Assembly (NCBI GenBank): GCA_030653975.1
Contig: JAURYH010000057.1
Span: 1 to 64,000, forward strand
Length of the DNA stretch: 64,000 nucleotides
DNA from: Hydrogenophaga sp.
GTDB lineage: Bacteria; Pseudomonadota; Gammaproteobacteria; Burkholderiales; Burkholderiaceae_C
Reading direction: 5' to 3'
The notes under the pieces: model-generated
The model's database searches: none
The model's input: only the letters and a program-made list of their open reading frames with translations
Told to the model about the DNA's origin: nothing
In this document: positions 16,013 to 24,268 of the stretch, piece by piece
How the letters are laid out: every line of letters begins with the position of its first letter
How positions within the stretch are numbered: the first letter of the stretch is position 1
Position numbers and translations under genes: made by a program

Positions 16013-17497
16013 ATGCAAAACGGAACCCTCCTCGCCGCGATCGACCTCGGCTCCAACAGCTTCCGGCTGGAAATCGGCCGCTTCCACTCCGGCCACATCG
16101 AACGCGTTGAATACATCAAGGAAACCGTGCGCCAGGGCAACGGCCTGGACGAAAACAAGGTGCTGAGCGAAGCCGCCATGCAGCGCGGCTGGGACTGTCT
16201 GGCGCGTTTTGCCGAACGCCTGCACGGTTTCAAGAAACAGCAGGTCCGGGCCGTCGCCACACAGACCCTGCGCGAGGCCAGGAACCGCGACGAGTTCATG
16301 CGCAAGGCCCAGACCATCCTGGGTTTTGCCATCGAGGTGGTGTCGGGCCACGAAGAAGCGCGCCTGATTTACCAGGGCGTCTCGCGCCTGCTGCCGCAAT
16401 CCGACGAAAAACGCCTGGTGGTGGACATCGGCGGGCGCTCGACCGAGATGATCCTGGGCCAGGGCTACGAGGCCCGCAAGATGGAGTCTTACCGGCTGGG
16501 CAGCGTGGCCTGGTCGACCAAGTATTTCCCCCGAGGTCAGCTCACGGCGGTGGCGTTCAAGACCGCCGAAGTGGCGGCCAAGGCCGTGCTCGACGAGGCA
16601 CTCGACACCTTTCCGCCCTCCGAATGGACGGTGTCCTACGGCTCCTCGGGCACCGTGGGCTCGGTCGCCGACATCCTGGCGGCCAACGGCTGGGCTTCGG
16701 GCGTGATCACCCGTTCCGGGCTGGACTGGCTGGTGGACAAGCTGATCAAGGCCGGCAACGTCGACAACCTGCGCATCGAGGGCATGAAGGACGACCGCCG
16801 GGCCGTGCTCGGTGGCGGCGTGAGCGTGCTGCGCGCTATCTTCGACCTGTTTGACATCCAGCAGATGTTGCCGGCCCAAGGCGCCTTGCGCCAGGGCGCG
16901 CTCTACGACCTGATCGACCGCGAGTCCCACGAGGGCGACGTGCGCGAGCGCACGGTGCGCTGGCTGGCCGAGCGTTTCTCCATCGACGAGGCGCAGGCGC
17001 AGCGCGTGAGCACCGTGAGCACCGCCCTGTTCGCCCAGATCGCGGCCGCCGACACACCCAACGAACGGTATTCGCAGAAGCTCGCCTGGTCTGCGCGCCT
17101 GCACGAGATCGGTACACACATCTCGCACGACCGCTCTTACCACCACGGGGCCTACATCCTGGACAACGTGGACGCACCGGGTTTTTCCTTTCCCGAGCTG
17201 CACCGCATGAGCCAGCTGGTGCTCGGTCAGCGCGGCAAGCTGCGCAAGCTGGAGCAGTCGCTGGAAGACGAACTGTTCGCCAAGCAACTCATGAGCCTGC
17301 GCCTGGCGGTGCTGCTGTGCCACGCCCGCCAGATGCCGGAACACCAGTCGGTCAAACTGAGCTACAAATCCGGCGCCTTCAAGATCGCGACCAACCCGGG
17401 CTGGTCGCGCCGCTACCCGCAGTCGGCCTGGCTGCTGGGTGAGGAAGTGCTGGCCTGGCAGAAAACCGCCTGGAAGTTCAGCGCCGATCTGCGCTGA
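16013..17497 (+). CDS. ppx: Exopolyphosphatase / pppGpp phosphohydrolase family
   Basis: This 494-residue protein has the ASKHA-fold signature AAIDLGSNSFRLEI at the N-terminus. It continues with VVDIGGRSTEMILG (phosphate-binding) and GSSGTVGSV. The C-terminal part has an HD-like region (HEIGTHISHD). The family releases phosphate from polyphosphate ends. ppk1 lies about 1.2 kb downstream on the other strand, so polyphosphate synthesis and breakdown genes are neighbours. Confidence 0.93.
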   Translation: MQNGTLLAAIDLGSNSFRLEIGRFHSGHIERVEYIKETVRQGNGLDENKVLSEAAMQRGWDCLARFAERLHGFKKQQVRAVATQTLREARNRDEFMRKAQTILGFAIEVVSGHEEARLIYQGVSRLLPQSDEKRLVVDIGGRSTEMILGQGYEARKMESYRLGSVAWSTKYFPRGQLTAVAFKTAEVAAKAVLDEALDTFPPSEWTVSYGSSGTVGSVADILAANGWASGVITRSGLDWLVDKLIKAGNVDNLRIEGMKDDRRAVLGGGVSVLRAIFDLFDIQQMLPAQGALRQGALYDLIDRESHEGDVRERTVRWLAERFSIDEAQAQRVSTVSTALFAQIAAADTPNERYSQKLAWSARLHEIGTHISHDRSYHHGAYILDNVDAPGFSFPELHRMSQLVLGQRGKLRKLEQSLEDELFAKQLMSLRLAVLLCHARQMPEHQSVKLSYKSGAFKIATNPGWSRRYPQSAWLLGEEVLAWQKTAWKFSADLR

Positions 17498-17535
17498 CCC
17501 ATCGCATGCTGGCTGAAAAAGTGGTCGGATTTTTT

Positions 17536-17558
17536 GGTATAAACGGTATAAACCGTTT
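17536..17558. promoter_or_regulatory. Tandem repeat and palindrome, candidate operator
   Basis: GGTATAAAC occurs twice in tandem (17536-17544, 17545-17553), and AAACGG-TATAAA-CCGTTT (17541-17558) forms a perfect 6-bp inverted repeat. It lies 18 bp before the ATG of the next gene. The product of that gene has a ribbon-helix-helix-like N-terminus, so self-regulation is possible. This is inference. Confidence 0.45.
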
Positions 17559-17576
17559 CAATCTCAAGGAAATTTC

Positions 17577-18143
17577 ATGGCCTCCAAGAACACCGGCAAA
17601 TCCAGCAAACTGGTCCGCGACAGCTTCACCATCCCCAAAGCCGAATACCTCACCATCGACGCGCTCAAGACCCGTGCCATTGCCATGGGCACCAGCGTCA
17701 AGAAGAGCGAACTCCTGCGCGCAGGCCTGATGGTGCTCAAAGGCATGAGCGATGCGGCCTACAAGACCGCCATCGCCGCCGTCCCCACCCTGAAGACCGG
17801 CCGCCCCAGCGCCGAAGTGACCCCGCCCAAAGCGGCTGCCGCACCGAAAAAGGCCGTGGTCGCAGTCAAACCCGTCACCAAAGCAGCGCTGAAACCGGCC
17901 GCAAAATCCGCGGTGAAACCCGTGACCAAGCCTGCAGCGAAGAACCCACCGGTTGCAGCGGTTGCGCCCAAAACGGTTGTGAAAAAAGCCACGGCAAAAA
18001 AGGCCGCAACACCGCCCGTGCGCAAGCCAGCGGTCAAGGCCCCGGTTCAAAAACCGAAGGCCGCTGCTGTGGTCAAAACAGCCTCGCCGGCCCAGTCATC
18101 TGCCGCCGTTGCGGCCAAGCCGGCCAGCACTCCCGCCGCCTGA
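17577..18143 (+). CDS. Small basic protein with Lys/Ala/Pro-rich (histone H1-like) tail
   Basis: This is a 188-residue protein. The first 75 residues include a segment, TIPKAEYLTIDALKTRA, followed by KKSELLRAGL, which looks like a ribbon-helix-helix DNA-binding unit. Residues 80-188 are almost only Ala, Lys, Pro and Val, with repeated KPV/KPA/KKA units like histone H1 or AlgP-type tails. A nucleoid-associated or polyphosphate-binding protein is plausible, since ppx and ppk1 flank it and polyphosphate binds Lys-rich tails. No function is proven. Confidence 0.75.
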   Translation: MASKNTGKSSKLVRDSFTIPKAEYLTIDALKTRAIAMGTSVKKSELLRAGLMVLKGMSDAAYKTAIAAVPTLKTGRPSAEVTPPKAAAAPKKAVVAVKPVTKAALKPAAKSAVKPVTKPAAKNPPVAAVAPKTVVKKATAKKAATPPVRKPAVKAPVQKPKAAAVVKTASPAQSSAAVAAKPASTPAA

Positions 18144-18148
18144 TGCGC

Positions 18149-18170
18149 CTGCGCCTCGGTCGAGGCGCAG
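18149..18170. terminator. Perfect hairpin between convergent genes
   Basis: A perfect 10-bp stem CTGCGCCTCG/CGAGGCGCAG with a 2-nt GT spacer lies between the stops of two convergent genes (18143 and 18174). There is no T-run, so it may be a weak bidirectional terminator or an mRNA 3'-end protector. Confidence 0.55.
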
Positions 18171-18173
18171 AGT

Positions 18174-18656
18174 TCAGATCAGCTCGGGCGTCTGGACCGT
18201 GACCAGGACCGTCTGGAGGGTCCCATGGCGCTCGCGGTGGTGCAACCACCAGATCGCCCCTTTTTTCATCGGGCAGTACTCTTCCGGCAAACCGAGCAGG
18301 CGCGCGATCACGCTGCCCAGCATGGGCTGATGACCCACCACCACCACCGGCGATTTGCCGTTGGGCCACTGCACCAGTTCCAGCAAAGCAAGCGGATCGC
18401 CGTCCGGAGCCAGTTCGCTGCGCAGTTTGAGCTTGCGCCCCAGCGCCAGCGCGGTCTGTTCCGCGCGCACCGCGGGGCTGGAGTAGATACGGGCACCGTC
18501 GGGCAATTGGCGGTCAAGCCAGGCGGCCATGCGCGCGGCCTGCTTGTCGCCCCGGGAGGTCAGGCGGCGAGCGAGATCGAGTTTGTCTCCCTGCTGGCCA
18601 TGGACCAGATCCGGGTGTTCGTGGGCTTCAGCATGTCGCCAGAGAATCAGATCCAT
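18174..18656 (-). CDS. sixA: SixA-like phosphohistidine phosphatase
   Basis: This 160-residue protein of the histidine phosphatase superfamily begins MDLILWRHAEA (RHG-like catalytic motif with the nucleophilic His). It also has SSPAVRAEQTA and VVVGHQPMLG with the second catalytic His. SixA removes phosphate from phosphohistidine of phosphorelay proteins such as ArcB or PTS components. The start at 18656 was chosen because the catalytic motif must lie at the N-terminus; the open frame extends upstream into ppk1. It lies 20 nt downstream of ppk1 and is probably co-transcribed with it. Confidence 0.9.
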   Translation of the reverse strand: MDLILWRHAEAHEHPDLVHGQQGDKLDLARRLTSRGDKQAARMAAWLDRQLPDGARIYSSPAVRAEQTALALGRKLKLRSELAPDGDPLALLELVQWPNGKSPVVVVGHQPMLGSVIARLLGLPEEYCPMKKGAIWWLHHRERHGTLQTVLVTVQTPELI

Positions 18657-18676
18657 GCCTTGCTCCCTCCTGTGCT

Positions 18677-20758
18677 TCAACCCTTGCTGCCGTAGCGCGT
18701 CATCAGGCTGGTCTGCGCTGACAGCGGGACCGCAGCACGGCCTTTGGCCCCGGCGAGCGCAGTGGCAGGAATGTAACGACCATCCGGCTGCAGCAGCCAG
18801 GCGTCTTTGGTGTCGTGCAGGCAGGCTGAGAGGCACTCATCCATGACGCGGTGGCGCAGTGCGCTGTCGGTCACAGGCCAGGCCAGTTCCACCCGCCGCA
18901 GCATGTTGCGGTTCATCCAGTCGGCGCTGGACAGCCAGACTTCTTCGACCCCGTCGGTGCGGAAATAGAACACCCGCGAGTGCTCCAGCAGCCGGCCGAT
19001 GACCGAACGAATCCGCACGTTGTCGGTCACGCCCGGCACCTGCGCGGGCAGGATGCAGGCGCCGCGCACGATGAGATCGATCCTGGCGCCCAGTTGCGAG
19101 GCCTGCGCCAGCGCCCGGGCCAGCGGCTCGTCGGTCAGCGCGTTCATCTTCAGGATGATGCGGGCTTCTTTGCCGGCCTTGGCGGCCGCGCCCGCAGCCT
19201 CCACCTTGTCGATCATCGACTTGTGCAGGTGGAAGGGTGCGATCAACACCTTGTTCAACCTGGGCAGCCGGTTCTGGCTGGCCAGGTGCAGGAACACCTG
19301 CTCCAGATCGGCGGTGAGCGCGTCGTCGGCGGTGAGGTAGCTGATGTCGGTGTACAGCCTGGCGGTGCCGGGGTTGTAGTTGCCGGTGGAGAGGTGGGCG
19401 TAGCGCTTGAGCCGGCCGTCTTCCCGGCGCGTGATGAGCATCATCTTGGCGTGGGTCTTCAGGCCCACCACGCCGTACACCACCTGCGCACCCACGGATT
19501 CGAGGCGTTCGGCGTAGTTGATGTTGGCCTCTTCGTCAAAGCGCGCCTTGAGTTCCACCACGGCGGTCACTTCCTTGCCCCGGCGCACGGCTTCGCGCAA
19601 CAGATTCATCAGCTCGGACTTGGCACCCGTGCGGTAGATGGTCTGCTTGATGGCCAGCACGTCCGGATCCTCGACCGCCTCGCGCAGGAAAGCGAGCACC
19701 GCGTCGAAGCTCTCGTAGGGCTGGTGGATCAGCACATCGCCCTGCTGCAGCCGCTCGAAATACGACTGGCCCGGCACCAGCTGCGCCGGCCAGCCGGCGT
19801 TGTAGCGCTCAAAGCGCAGCGCGGGCGCATCGACCTGGTCGATCAGCTGGTTCAGCCGCACGAGGTTCACCGGGCCGGGCACGCGGAACAGGGCCTCCTG
19901 CGGCAGCGCAAACTGCGCCAGCAGAAAACCGGCGAGGTAGTCGGAACAGCCGGCCGATATCTCCAGACGCAGCGCTTCGCCATAGTGGCGTTGCTGCAGG
20001 CCTTTGCGCAGCGCGGTGCGCAGGTTTTTCACCTCTTCTTCGTCCACGGCCAGGTCGGAGTGGCGCGTGACGCGGAACTGCGAGAACTCGGTGACCTGCC
20101 GGCCCGGGAACAGGTCGGCCAGGTGCGAACGGATCAGACTGGAGATGGAGACAAAGTGGCTCTGCTTCGAACCCTTGACCGGCGGCATGCGGAAGAAGCG
20201 TGGCAGGATGCGCGGCACCTTGACGATGGCGATCTCGTTCTCGCGGCCAAAGGCGTCCTTGCCGGTGAGCCGCACGATGAAATTGAGCGACTTGTTGGCC
20301 ACCTGAGGGAACGGGTGTGCCGGGTCCAGGCCCACGGGCAACAGCAGGGGCTGCACTTCGCGCAGGAAGAACTCCTTGACCCAGCGGCGCTGGCGCGGGT
20401 TGCGCTCGCCGTGGGCCACCAGCTTGATGCCCTTCTTCTCCAGCAGGGGCAGCAACTCGTCGTTGTAGATGGCGTACTGCTGCGCCACGAGGGCGTGCAC
20501 CTTGGCAGACAACTGCTCGTAGGTTTCAACGGTGTACAGGCCGCGCTGCTCATGGGTCTTGTGCGCGTTGAGCTGGGGTGCCATGCGCACCTCGAAAAAT
20601 TCGTCGAGGTTGCTGGAGACGATGCTCAGATAGCGCAGGCGTTCCAGCAGGGGCACATCGGCTCGGCGTGCCCAGTCCATCACCCGCTCGTTAAAAGCCA
20701 GGATGCTGTGGTCTCGGTCCAGAAAAGTCAGGCGGGTCTGTGGGTTGCTGGCGCTCAT
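18677..20758 (-). CDS. ppk1: Polyphosphate kinase 1
   Basis: This 693-residue protein matches the usual PPK1 length. Visible motifs are SNLDEFFEVRM in the N-terminal domain and two PLD-like segments with catalytic His residues (TYGVVGLKTHAKMML-like, and YAHLSTGNYNPGTA). The enzyme makes polyphosphate from ATP reversibly through a phosphohistidine. ATG 20758 fits the family start better than an upstream one. It is followed by sixA on the same strand; ppx is on the opposite strand. Confidence 0.95.
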   Translation of the reverse strand: MSASNPQTRLTFLDRDHSILAFNERVMDWARRADVPLLERLRYLSIVSSNLDEFFEVRMAPQLNAHKTHEQRGLYTVETYEQLSAKVHALVAQQYAIYNDELLPLLEKKGIKLVAHGERNPRQRRWVKEFFLREVQPLLLPVGLDPAHPFPQVANKSLNFIVRLTGKDAFGRENEIAIVKVPRILPRFFRMPPVKGSKQSHFVSISSLIRSHLADLFPGRQVTEFSQFRVTRHSDLAVDEEEVKNLRTALRKGLQQRHYGEALRLEISAGCSDYLAGFLLAQFALPQEALFRVPGPVNLVRLNQLIDQVDAPALRFERYNAGWPAQLVPGQSYFERLQQGDVLIHQPYESFDAVLAFLREAVEDPDVLAIKQTIYRTGAKSELMNLLREAVRRGKEVTAVVELKARFDEEANINYAERLESVGAQVVYGVVGLKTHAKMMLITRREDGRLKRYAHLSTGNYNPGTARLYTDISYLTADDALTADLEQVFLHLASQNRLPRLNKVLIAPFHLHKSMIDKVEAAGAAAKAGKEARIILKMNALTDEPLARALAQASQLGARIDLIVRGACILPAQVPGVTDNVRIRSVIGRLLEHSRVFYFRTDGVEEVWLSSADWMNRNMLRRVELAWPVTDSALRHRVMDECLSACLHDTKDAWLLQPDGRYIPATALAGAKGRAAVPLSAQTSLMTRYGSKG

Positions 20759-20834
20759 GAATACCGTGGGTATCAGGGGTTGCGGCAAGGTCCAGCCGGT
20801 CTTGGCTGGCGGCCATGCCACTTGATCTTGACGA

Positions 20835-21959
20835 TTATTCAACAGCTGGATGACGTTTGTGTGACAGTCTGACCGCCTCGATGCCCGGCAAGGACCGGAT
20901 GGCCGTGGCGGCGTTCAGCGGCGACGGCCGGGGTTTGCGCTGCCGCGGCGGCAACAGCACCAGGAATGAGGCAAACAGGGTCGTGGCCCGGGCCCAGCTG
21001 AACTGCTGGGCCCGGGCGCGCGCCGCATGGCGCTTGACCTTCAGCGCCTCGAACCAGGCCTCGCGCAGGTCCTCACGCATCGCGCCGGCACCGGCATCAC
21101 CCACCACCTGCAGCGGCCCGTGCACCGGATACGCCGCCACCGGCACACCGCAGGCCATGGCTTCGAGCATCACCTGCCCGAAGGTTTCGTTGCGGCAGGG
21201 AAACACGAACACGTCGGCCGCGGCGTACACCTGCGCGAGTTCATGGCGCGGCAACACCCCGAGCCAGTGCACATTGGGATAGCGCTCCTGCAGCGCGGTC
21301 TGCAGCGGCCCCACGCCGCACACCACCTTGCTGCCCGGCACGTCGAGCGAGAGGAACGCCTCGATGTTCTTCTCGGCGGCCACGCGCCCCACGTACAGGC
21401 TCACCGGCCGTGCCAGGTGGCCCAGGGCGGGAAATTCAATGGCTTCGGGGGCGAGCACAAACAGGCGCGTATCAACCCCGTGCGTCCACTCGCGCAGGTT
21501 GCGAAAACCCCGCTGTTCCAGCATGTCCAGCACACCACGGGTCGGCACCATGACGCCGCTGCTGGGTCGGTGGAAGCGGCGCAACAGCGCATAGCTCCAG
21601 GACAGCGGCACGCGCAGCATCGTGCGCAGGATCTCGGGAAACCGGGTGTGGAACGCGGTGGTGAAAGGCAGTCCGCGCCGCAGGCAATGGTTTCGCGCTG
21701 CCCAGCCCAGCGGGCCTTCGGTGGCGATGTGGATGGCGTCGGGGTTGGCCGCTTCCACCATGCGCGCCAGCTGCCGGCCAGGGAACAGCGCCATCGCGAT
21801 GCCCGGATACCCCGGGCATGGCCGGGTGCGGAACTGCCCCGGCTGGATCACCACCACCTCGTCGCCGCGCGCCTGGAGCTGGCGCACCAGTTCCACCAGC
21901 GTGCTCACCACGCCGTTGACCTGGGGCAACCAGGCGTCCGTCACCAGAACCAGTTTCAT
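20835..21959 (-). CDS. GT4-family glycosyltransferase
   Basis: This 374-residue GT-B glycosyltransferase has an N-terminal acceptor domain (TDAWLPQVNGVVST) and a C-terminal nucleotide-sugar domain. The C-terminal E-x7-E region appears in FPCRNETFGQVMLEAMACG. It resembles mannosyl/glucosyltransferases that act on lipids (MgtA/PimB-like). ATG 21959 was chosen because the Rossmann strand follows at once. It is the last of three envelope genes on the minus strand (OlsB-like, LpxH-like, this one). Membrane glycolipid synthesis is the likely job; the exact sugar and acceptor are unknown. Confidence 0.88.
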   Translation of the reverse strand: MKLVLVTDAWLPQVNGVVSTLVELVRQLQARGDEVVVIQPGQFRTRPCPGYPGIAMALFPGRQLARMVEAANPDAIHIATEGPLGWAARNHCLRRGLPFTTAFHTRFPEILRTMLRVPLSWSYALLRRFHRPSSGVMVPTRGVLDMLEQRGFRNLREWTHGVDTRLFVLAPEAIEFPALGHLARPVSLYVGRVAAEKNIEAFLSLDVPGSKVVCGVGPLQTALQERYPNVHWLGVLPRHELAQVYAAADVFVFPCRNETFGQVMLEAMACGVPVAAYPVHGPLQVVGDAGAGAMREDLREAWFEALKVKRHAARARAQQFSWARATTLFASFLVLLPPRQRKPRPSPLNAATAIRSLPGIEAVRLSHKRHPAVE

Positions 21960-21982
21960 TTTTGTCTCCCTGAGGGCCACTT

Positions 21983-22858
21983 TCAGGCGTTCTGGCGCAG
22001 CTGCGGCTCTGACGGCCGTTCAGCGATGGAAGGTATCCAGTGCACCAGCTCCAGCCGTCCGTCCAGGTGCTCGACCAGCGCCGACAGGCTTTCCACCCAG
22101 TCGCCGTCGTTGCAGTAGAGCGTGCCGTCGATGTGGCGCATTTCCGGGCGGTGGATGTGCCCGCAGACCACGCCCTGGTAGCCCTTGTGGCGCGCTTCGG
22201 CGGCCACGGCGCGCTCGAAATCGGTCACGTAGTTCAGCGCGCTCTTGACCTTGTGTTTCAGGTACTGCGAAAGCGACCAGTACGGCAGGCCCAGGCGCGC
22301 GCGCAGCGAGTTCAGGTGGCGGTTCAGGCGCAGCGTGAACTCATAGAGGTTGTCGCCCACGTAGGCCAGCCACTTGGCGCACTGGATCACGCCGTCAAAG
22401 TGGTCCCCGTGCACGACCCACAGCCGCTGCCCGTCGGCCGTGGTGTGAACGGCCTCGTTGCTGACCTCGATGCCGCCGAAGTTGTGGCCGTGGAACTGGC
22501 GCGCGAACTCGTCGTGGTTGCCCGGCACGAACACCACCCGGCAGCCCTTGCGGGCGCGCCGCAGCAGCTTCTGCACCACGTCGTTGTGCGCCTGCGGCCA
22601 GAACCATTTGCGGCGCAGCTGCCAGCCGTCGATGATGTCGCCCACCAGATACAGGGTGTGGCTGGGATGGTGCTTCAGGAACTCCAGCAAGGCGCCGGCC
22701 TGACAACCCGCCGTGCCGAGGTGCAGATCGGAAATGAAAACGGCCCGAAAACGGGGCCGTTCTCCGCCATCGTTGGGATGCTCGTCGGCGGTTTCGAAGC
22801 CTGCAGACAGATTCCCCACCTGCCCCCAACCGCCCAGTGCTTCGAAGGCCGTGCGCAT
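21983..22858 (-). CDS. LpxH-like calcineurin-type metallophosphoesterase
   Basis: This 291-residue protein has metallophosphoesterase motifs in order: FISDLHLG, VGDIIDGW, PGNHDE, VVHGDHFD and GHIHRP. It most resembles the UDP-2,3-diacylglucosamine diphosphatase group, but it is longer than E. coli LpxH (240 residues) and has an insertion around 150-200. It starts 1 nt after the acyltransferase stop and is followed by the glycosyltransferase, so a role in lipid remodelling is likely. A true lpxH elsewhere in the genome cannot be excluded. Confidence 0.88.
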   Translation of the reverse strand: MRTAFEALGGWGQVGNLSAGFETADEHPNDGGERPRFRAVFISDLHLGTAGCQAGALLEFLKHHPSHTLYLVGDIIDGWQLRRKWFWPQAHNDVVQKLLRRARKGCRVVFVPGNHDEFARQFHGHNFGGIEVSNEAVHTTADGQRLWVVHGDHFDGVIQCAKWLAYVGDNLYEFTLRLNRHLNSLRARLGLPYWSLSQYLKHKVKSALNYVTDFERAVAAEARHKGYQGVVCGHIHRPEMRHIDGTLYCNDGDWVESLSALVEHLDGRLELVHWIPSIAERPSEPQLRQNA

Positions 22859-22859
22859 C

Positions 22860-23726
22860 TCAAGCGCCCAGGAAGTGCTTGCGGTAGCGCGCTGGCAGAT
22901 CGGCGATGCGCATCATCATCGGCAGGTCGGCGGCGTTGAAGTCAGGATCCCAGGCGGGCGCGCCCAGCACCTTGGCGCCGAGGCGCAGATAACCTTTGAT
23001 CAGCGCGGGCGGCTCCACGTCGAGCGTGTCGTCGAGCTGTTCGATCGGCAGCGGCAGGCGCGGGCGCACGTGGAATTCGATGGAAGCGAGGTGCGTCTCC
23101 TTCACCTGGCGCCAGATGCTGGCCGCCGCGTGTCCGCCGCCCACCATGCCGTGTTCGCCCTGGTGCTGCATGGGGATGCTGGCGCAACCGATCATGGTGT
23201 CGAGCTGGTTGCGCACCATGAATTCGGCCAGCGCACCCCACAGCGCCATGATCACGCCGCCGTGTCGGTGGTCGCGGTGCACGCAGCTGCGGCCCAGCTC
23301 CACCATGCGCTCGCGCACATGGCGCAGGCGGGTGAGGTCGAATTCGGTGTCGCTGTAGGTGCTGCCCACGCGCCGGGCCTGGGCCGGGGTGAGCACGCGG
23401 TAGGTGCCGATCACCTGTCGGGTGGCGCTGTCGCGCACCAGCAGGTGTTCGCAGAAGTCGTCGAACAGGTCCACGTCGTGACCGGGCACGGCGTTCGAGA
23501 GGATGGCCCCCATCTCGCCGGCAAACACCGCGTGCCTCAGTCGTTGCGCTTCACGAACCTCGTCCAGGTGGCGCGCCCACGAGACTTCGATACCAGCAAC
23601 TGCGGGTTTTTCCGCCAGCGGGTTGGCCACCAGGGGCTTGGGCTGAAAAGGTGAGCGTGGATGAAGCAACCCCCGGGGCCGGCTCACCGGCGAGAGGCTC
23701 AGCGTGGGGGTGGGCAGTTCTTTCAT
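22860..23726 (-). CDS. OlsB-like GNAT acyltransferase
   Basis: This 288-residue protein has an acyl-CoA/ACP-dependent GNAT fold: RLRHAVFAGEMGA, DLFDDFCEHLLV, ELGRSCVHRDHRHG and IGCASIPM. These match OlsB-type ornithine N-acyltransferases and related hemolysin-like GNAT proteins. ATG 23726 has a good SD sequence (AGGAG, 7 nt upstream); a longer open frame upstream is likely not coding. It is the first of the three-gene envelope operon and lies divergent from arsR. Confidence 0.85.
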   Translation of the reverse strand: MKELPTPTLSLSPVSRPRGLLHPRSPFQPKPLVANPLAEKPAVAGIEVSWARHLDEVREAQRLRHAVFAGEMGAILSNAVPGHDVDLFDDFCEHLLVRDSATRQVIGTYRVLTPAQARRVGSTYSDTEFDLTRLRHVRERMVELGRSCVHRDHRHGGVIMALWGALAEFMVRNQLDTMIGCASIPMQHQGEHGMVGGGHAAASIWRQVKETHLASIEFHVRPRLPLPIEQLDDTLDVEPPALIKGYLRLGAKVLGAPAWDPDFNAADLPMMMRIADLPARYRKHFLGA

Positions 23727-23895
23727 GGCAGGCTCCTGGTGGATGCGCCCGTCGCAGGCGCTGTGTTCGGTGTGCTCGTGGTCATGAACCTGCATTCTTG
23801 GTATCGCGCATGTCCCGTTCGTGGCAGCGGCATGAAGTTTTGATGACATCCCTCGGAACGGCGTGGGATTGAAAAAAACAGACATCACTTCTATG

Positions 23896-23913
23896 TTTCA
23901 AGTATTATTGAAA
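23896..23913. promoter_or_regulatory. ArsR-type operator
   Basis: TTTCAA-GTATTA-TTGAAA is a perfect 6-6-6 palindrome, close to the ArsR half-site TTCAA. It ends 1 nt before the arsR ATG at 23915, so bound repressor would block the start region itself. Confidence 0.7.
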
Positions 23914-23914
23914 T

Positions 23915-24268
23915 ATGGAAATCACCTCCCACCTGGAATCCCAGACCCTGAGCGCACTGGCCGCGCTCGCCCAGGTGCAGCGCCTGCGCGCCTTCCGTGC
24001 GCTGGTCGTGGCCGGCCCCGACGGCCTCACGCCCGGCGTGTTGGCCGAACAGCTGGGGGTGTCGCCCAGCGCGCTCTCGTTCCACCTCAAGGAGCTGGCC
24101 CACGCCGATCTGGTGAGCGCCGAGCCGCAGGGCCGCCACCTGATCTACCGGGCGCAGTTCGACCGCATGAACGCCCTGCTCGGCTACCTCACCGAACACT
24201 GCTGCGCCGGTCAGGCCTGCGAGCTTCCGGTGGACGCCGGCTGTACCGATTGCGGGACAGCGCCATGA
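23915..24268 (+). CDS. arsR: ArsR/SmtB-family arsenic-responsive repressor
   Basis: This 117-residue winged-helix protein has the recognition helix region LGVSPSALSFHLKELAHADLV and the wing segment QGRHLIYRAQF. The C-terminal tail holds CC, C and C-x2-C (EHCC, QACEL, GCTDC), a likely trivalent arsenic site outside the classical helix-3 CxC. It should release its operator when As(III) or methylarsenite binds. The ATG lies 1 nt after a perfect operator palindrome with no Shine-Dalgarno sequence, so translation may be leaderless. Its stop overlaps the next ATG. Confidence 0.92.
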   Translation: MEITSHLESQTLSALAALAQVQRLRAFRALVVAGPDGLTPGVLAEQLGVSPSALSFHLKELAHADLVSAEPQGRHLIYRAQFDRMNALLGYLTEHCCAGQACELPVDAGCTDCGTAP

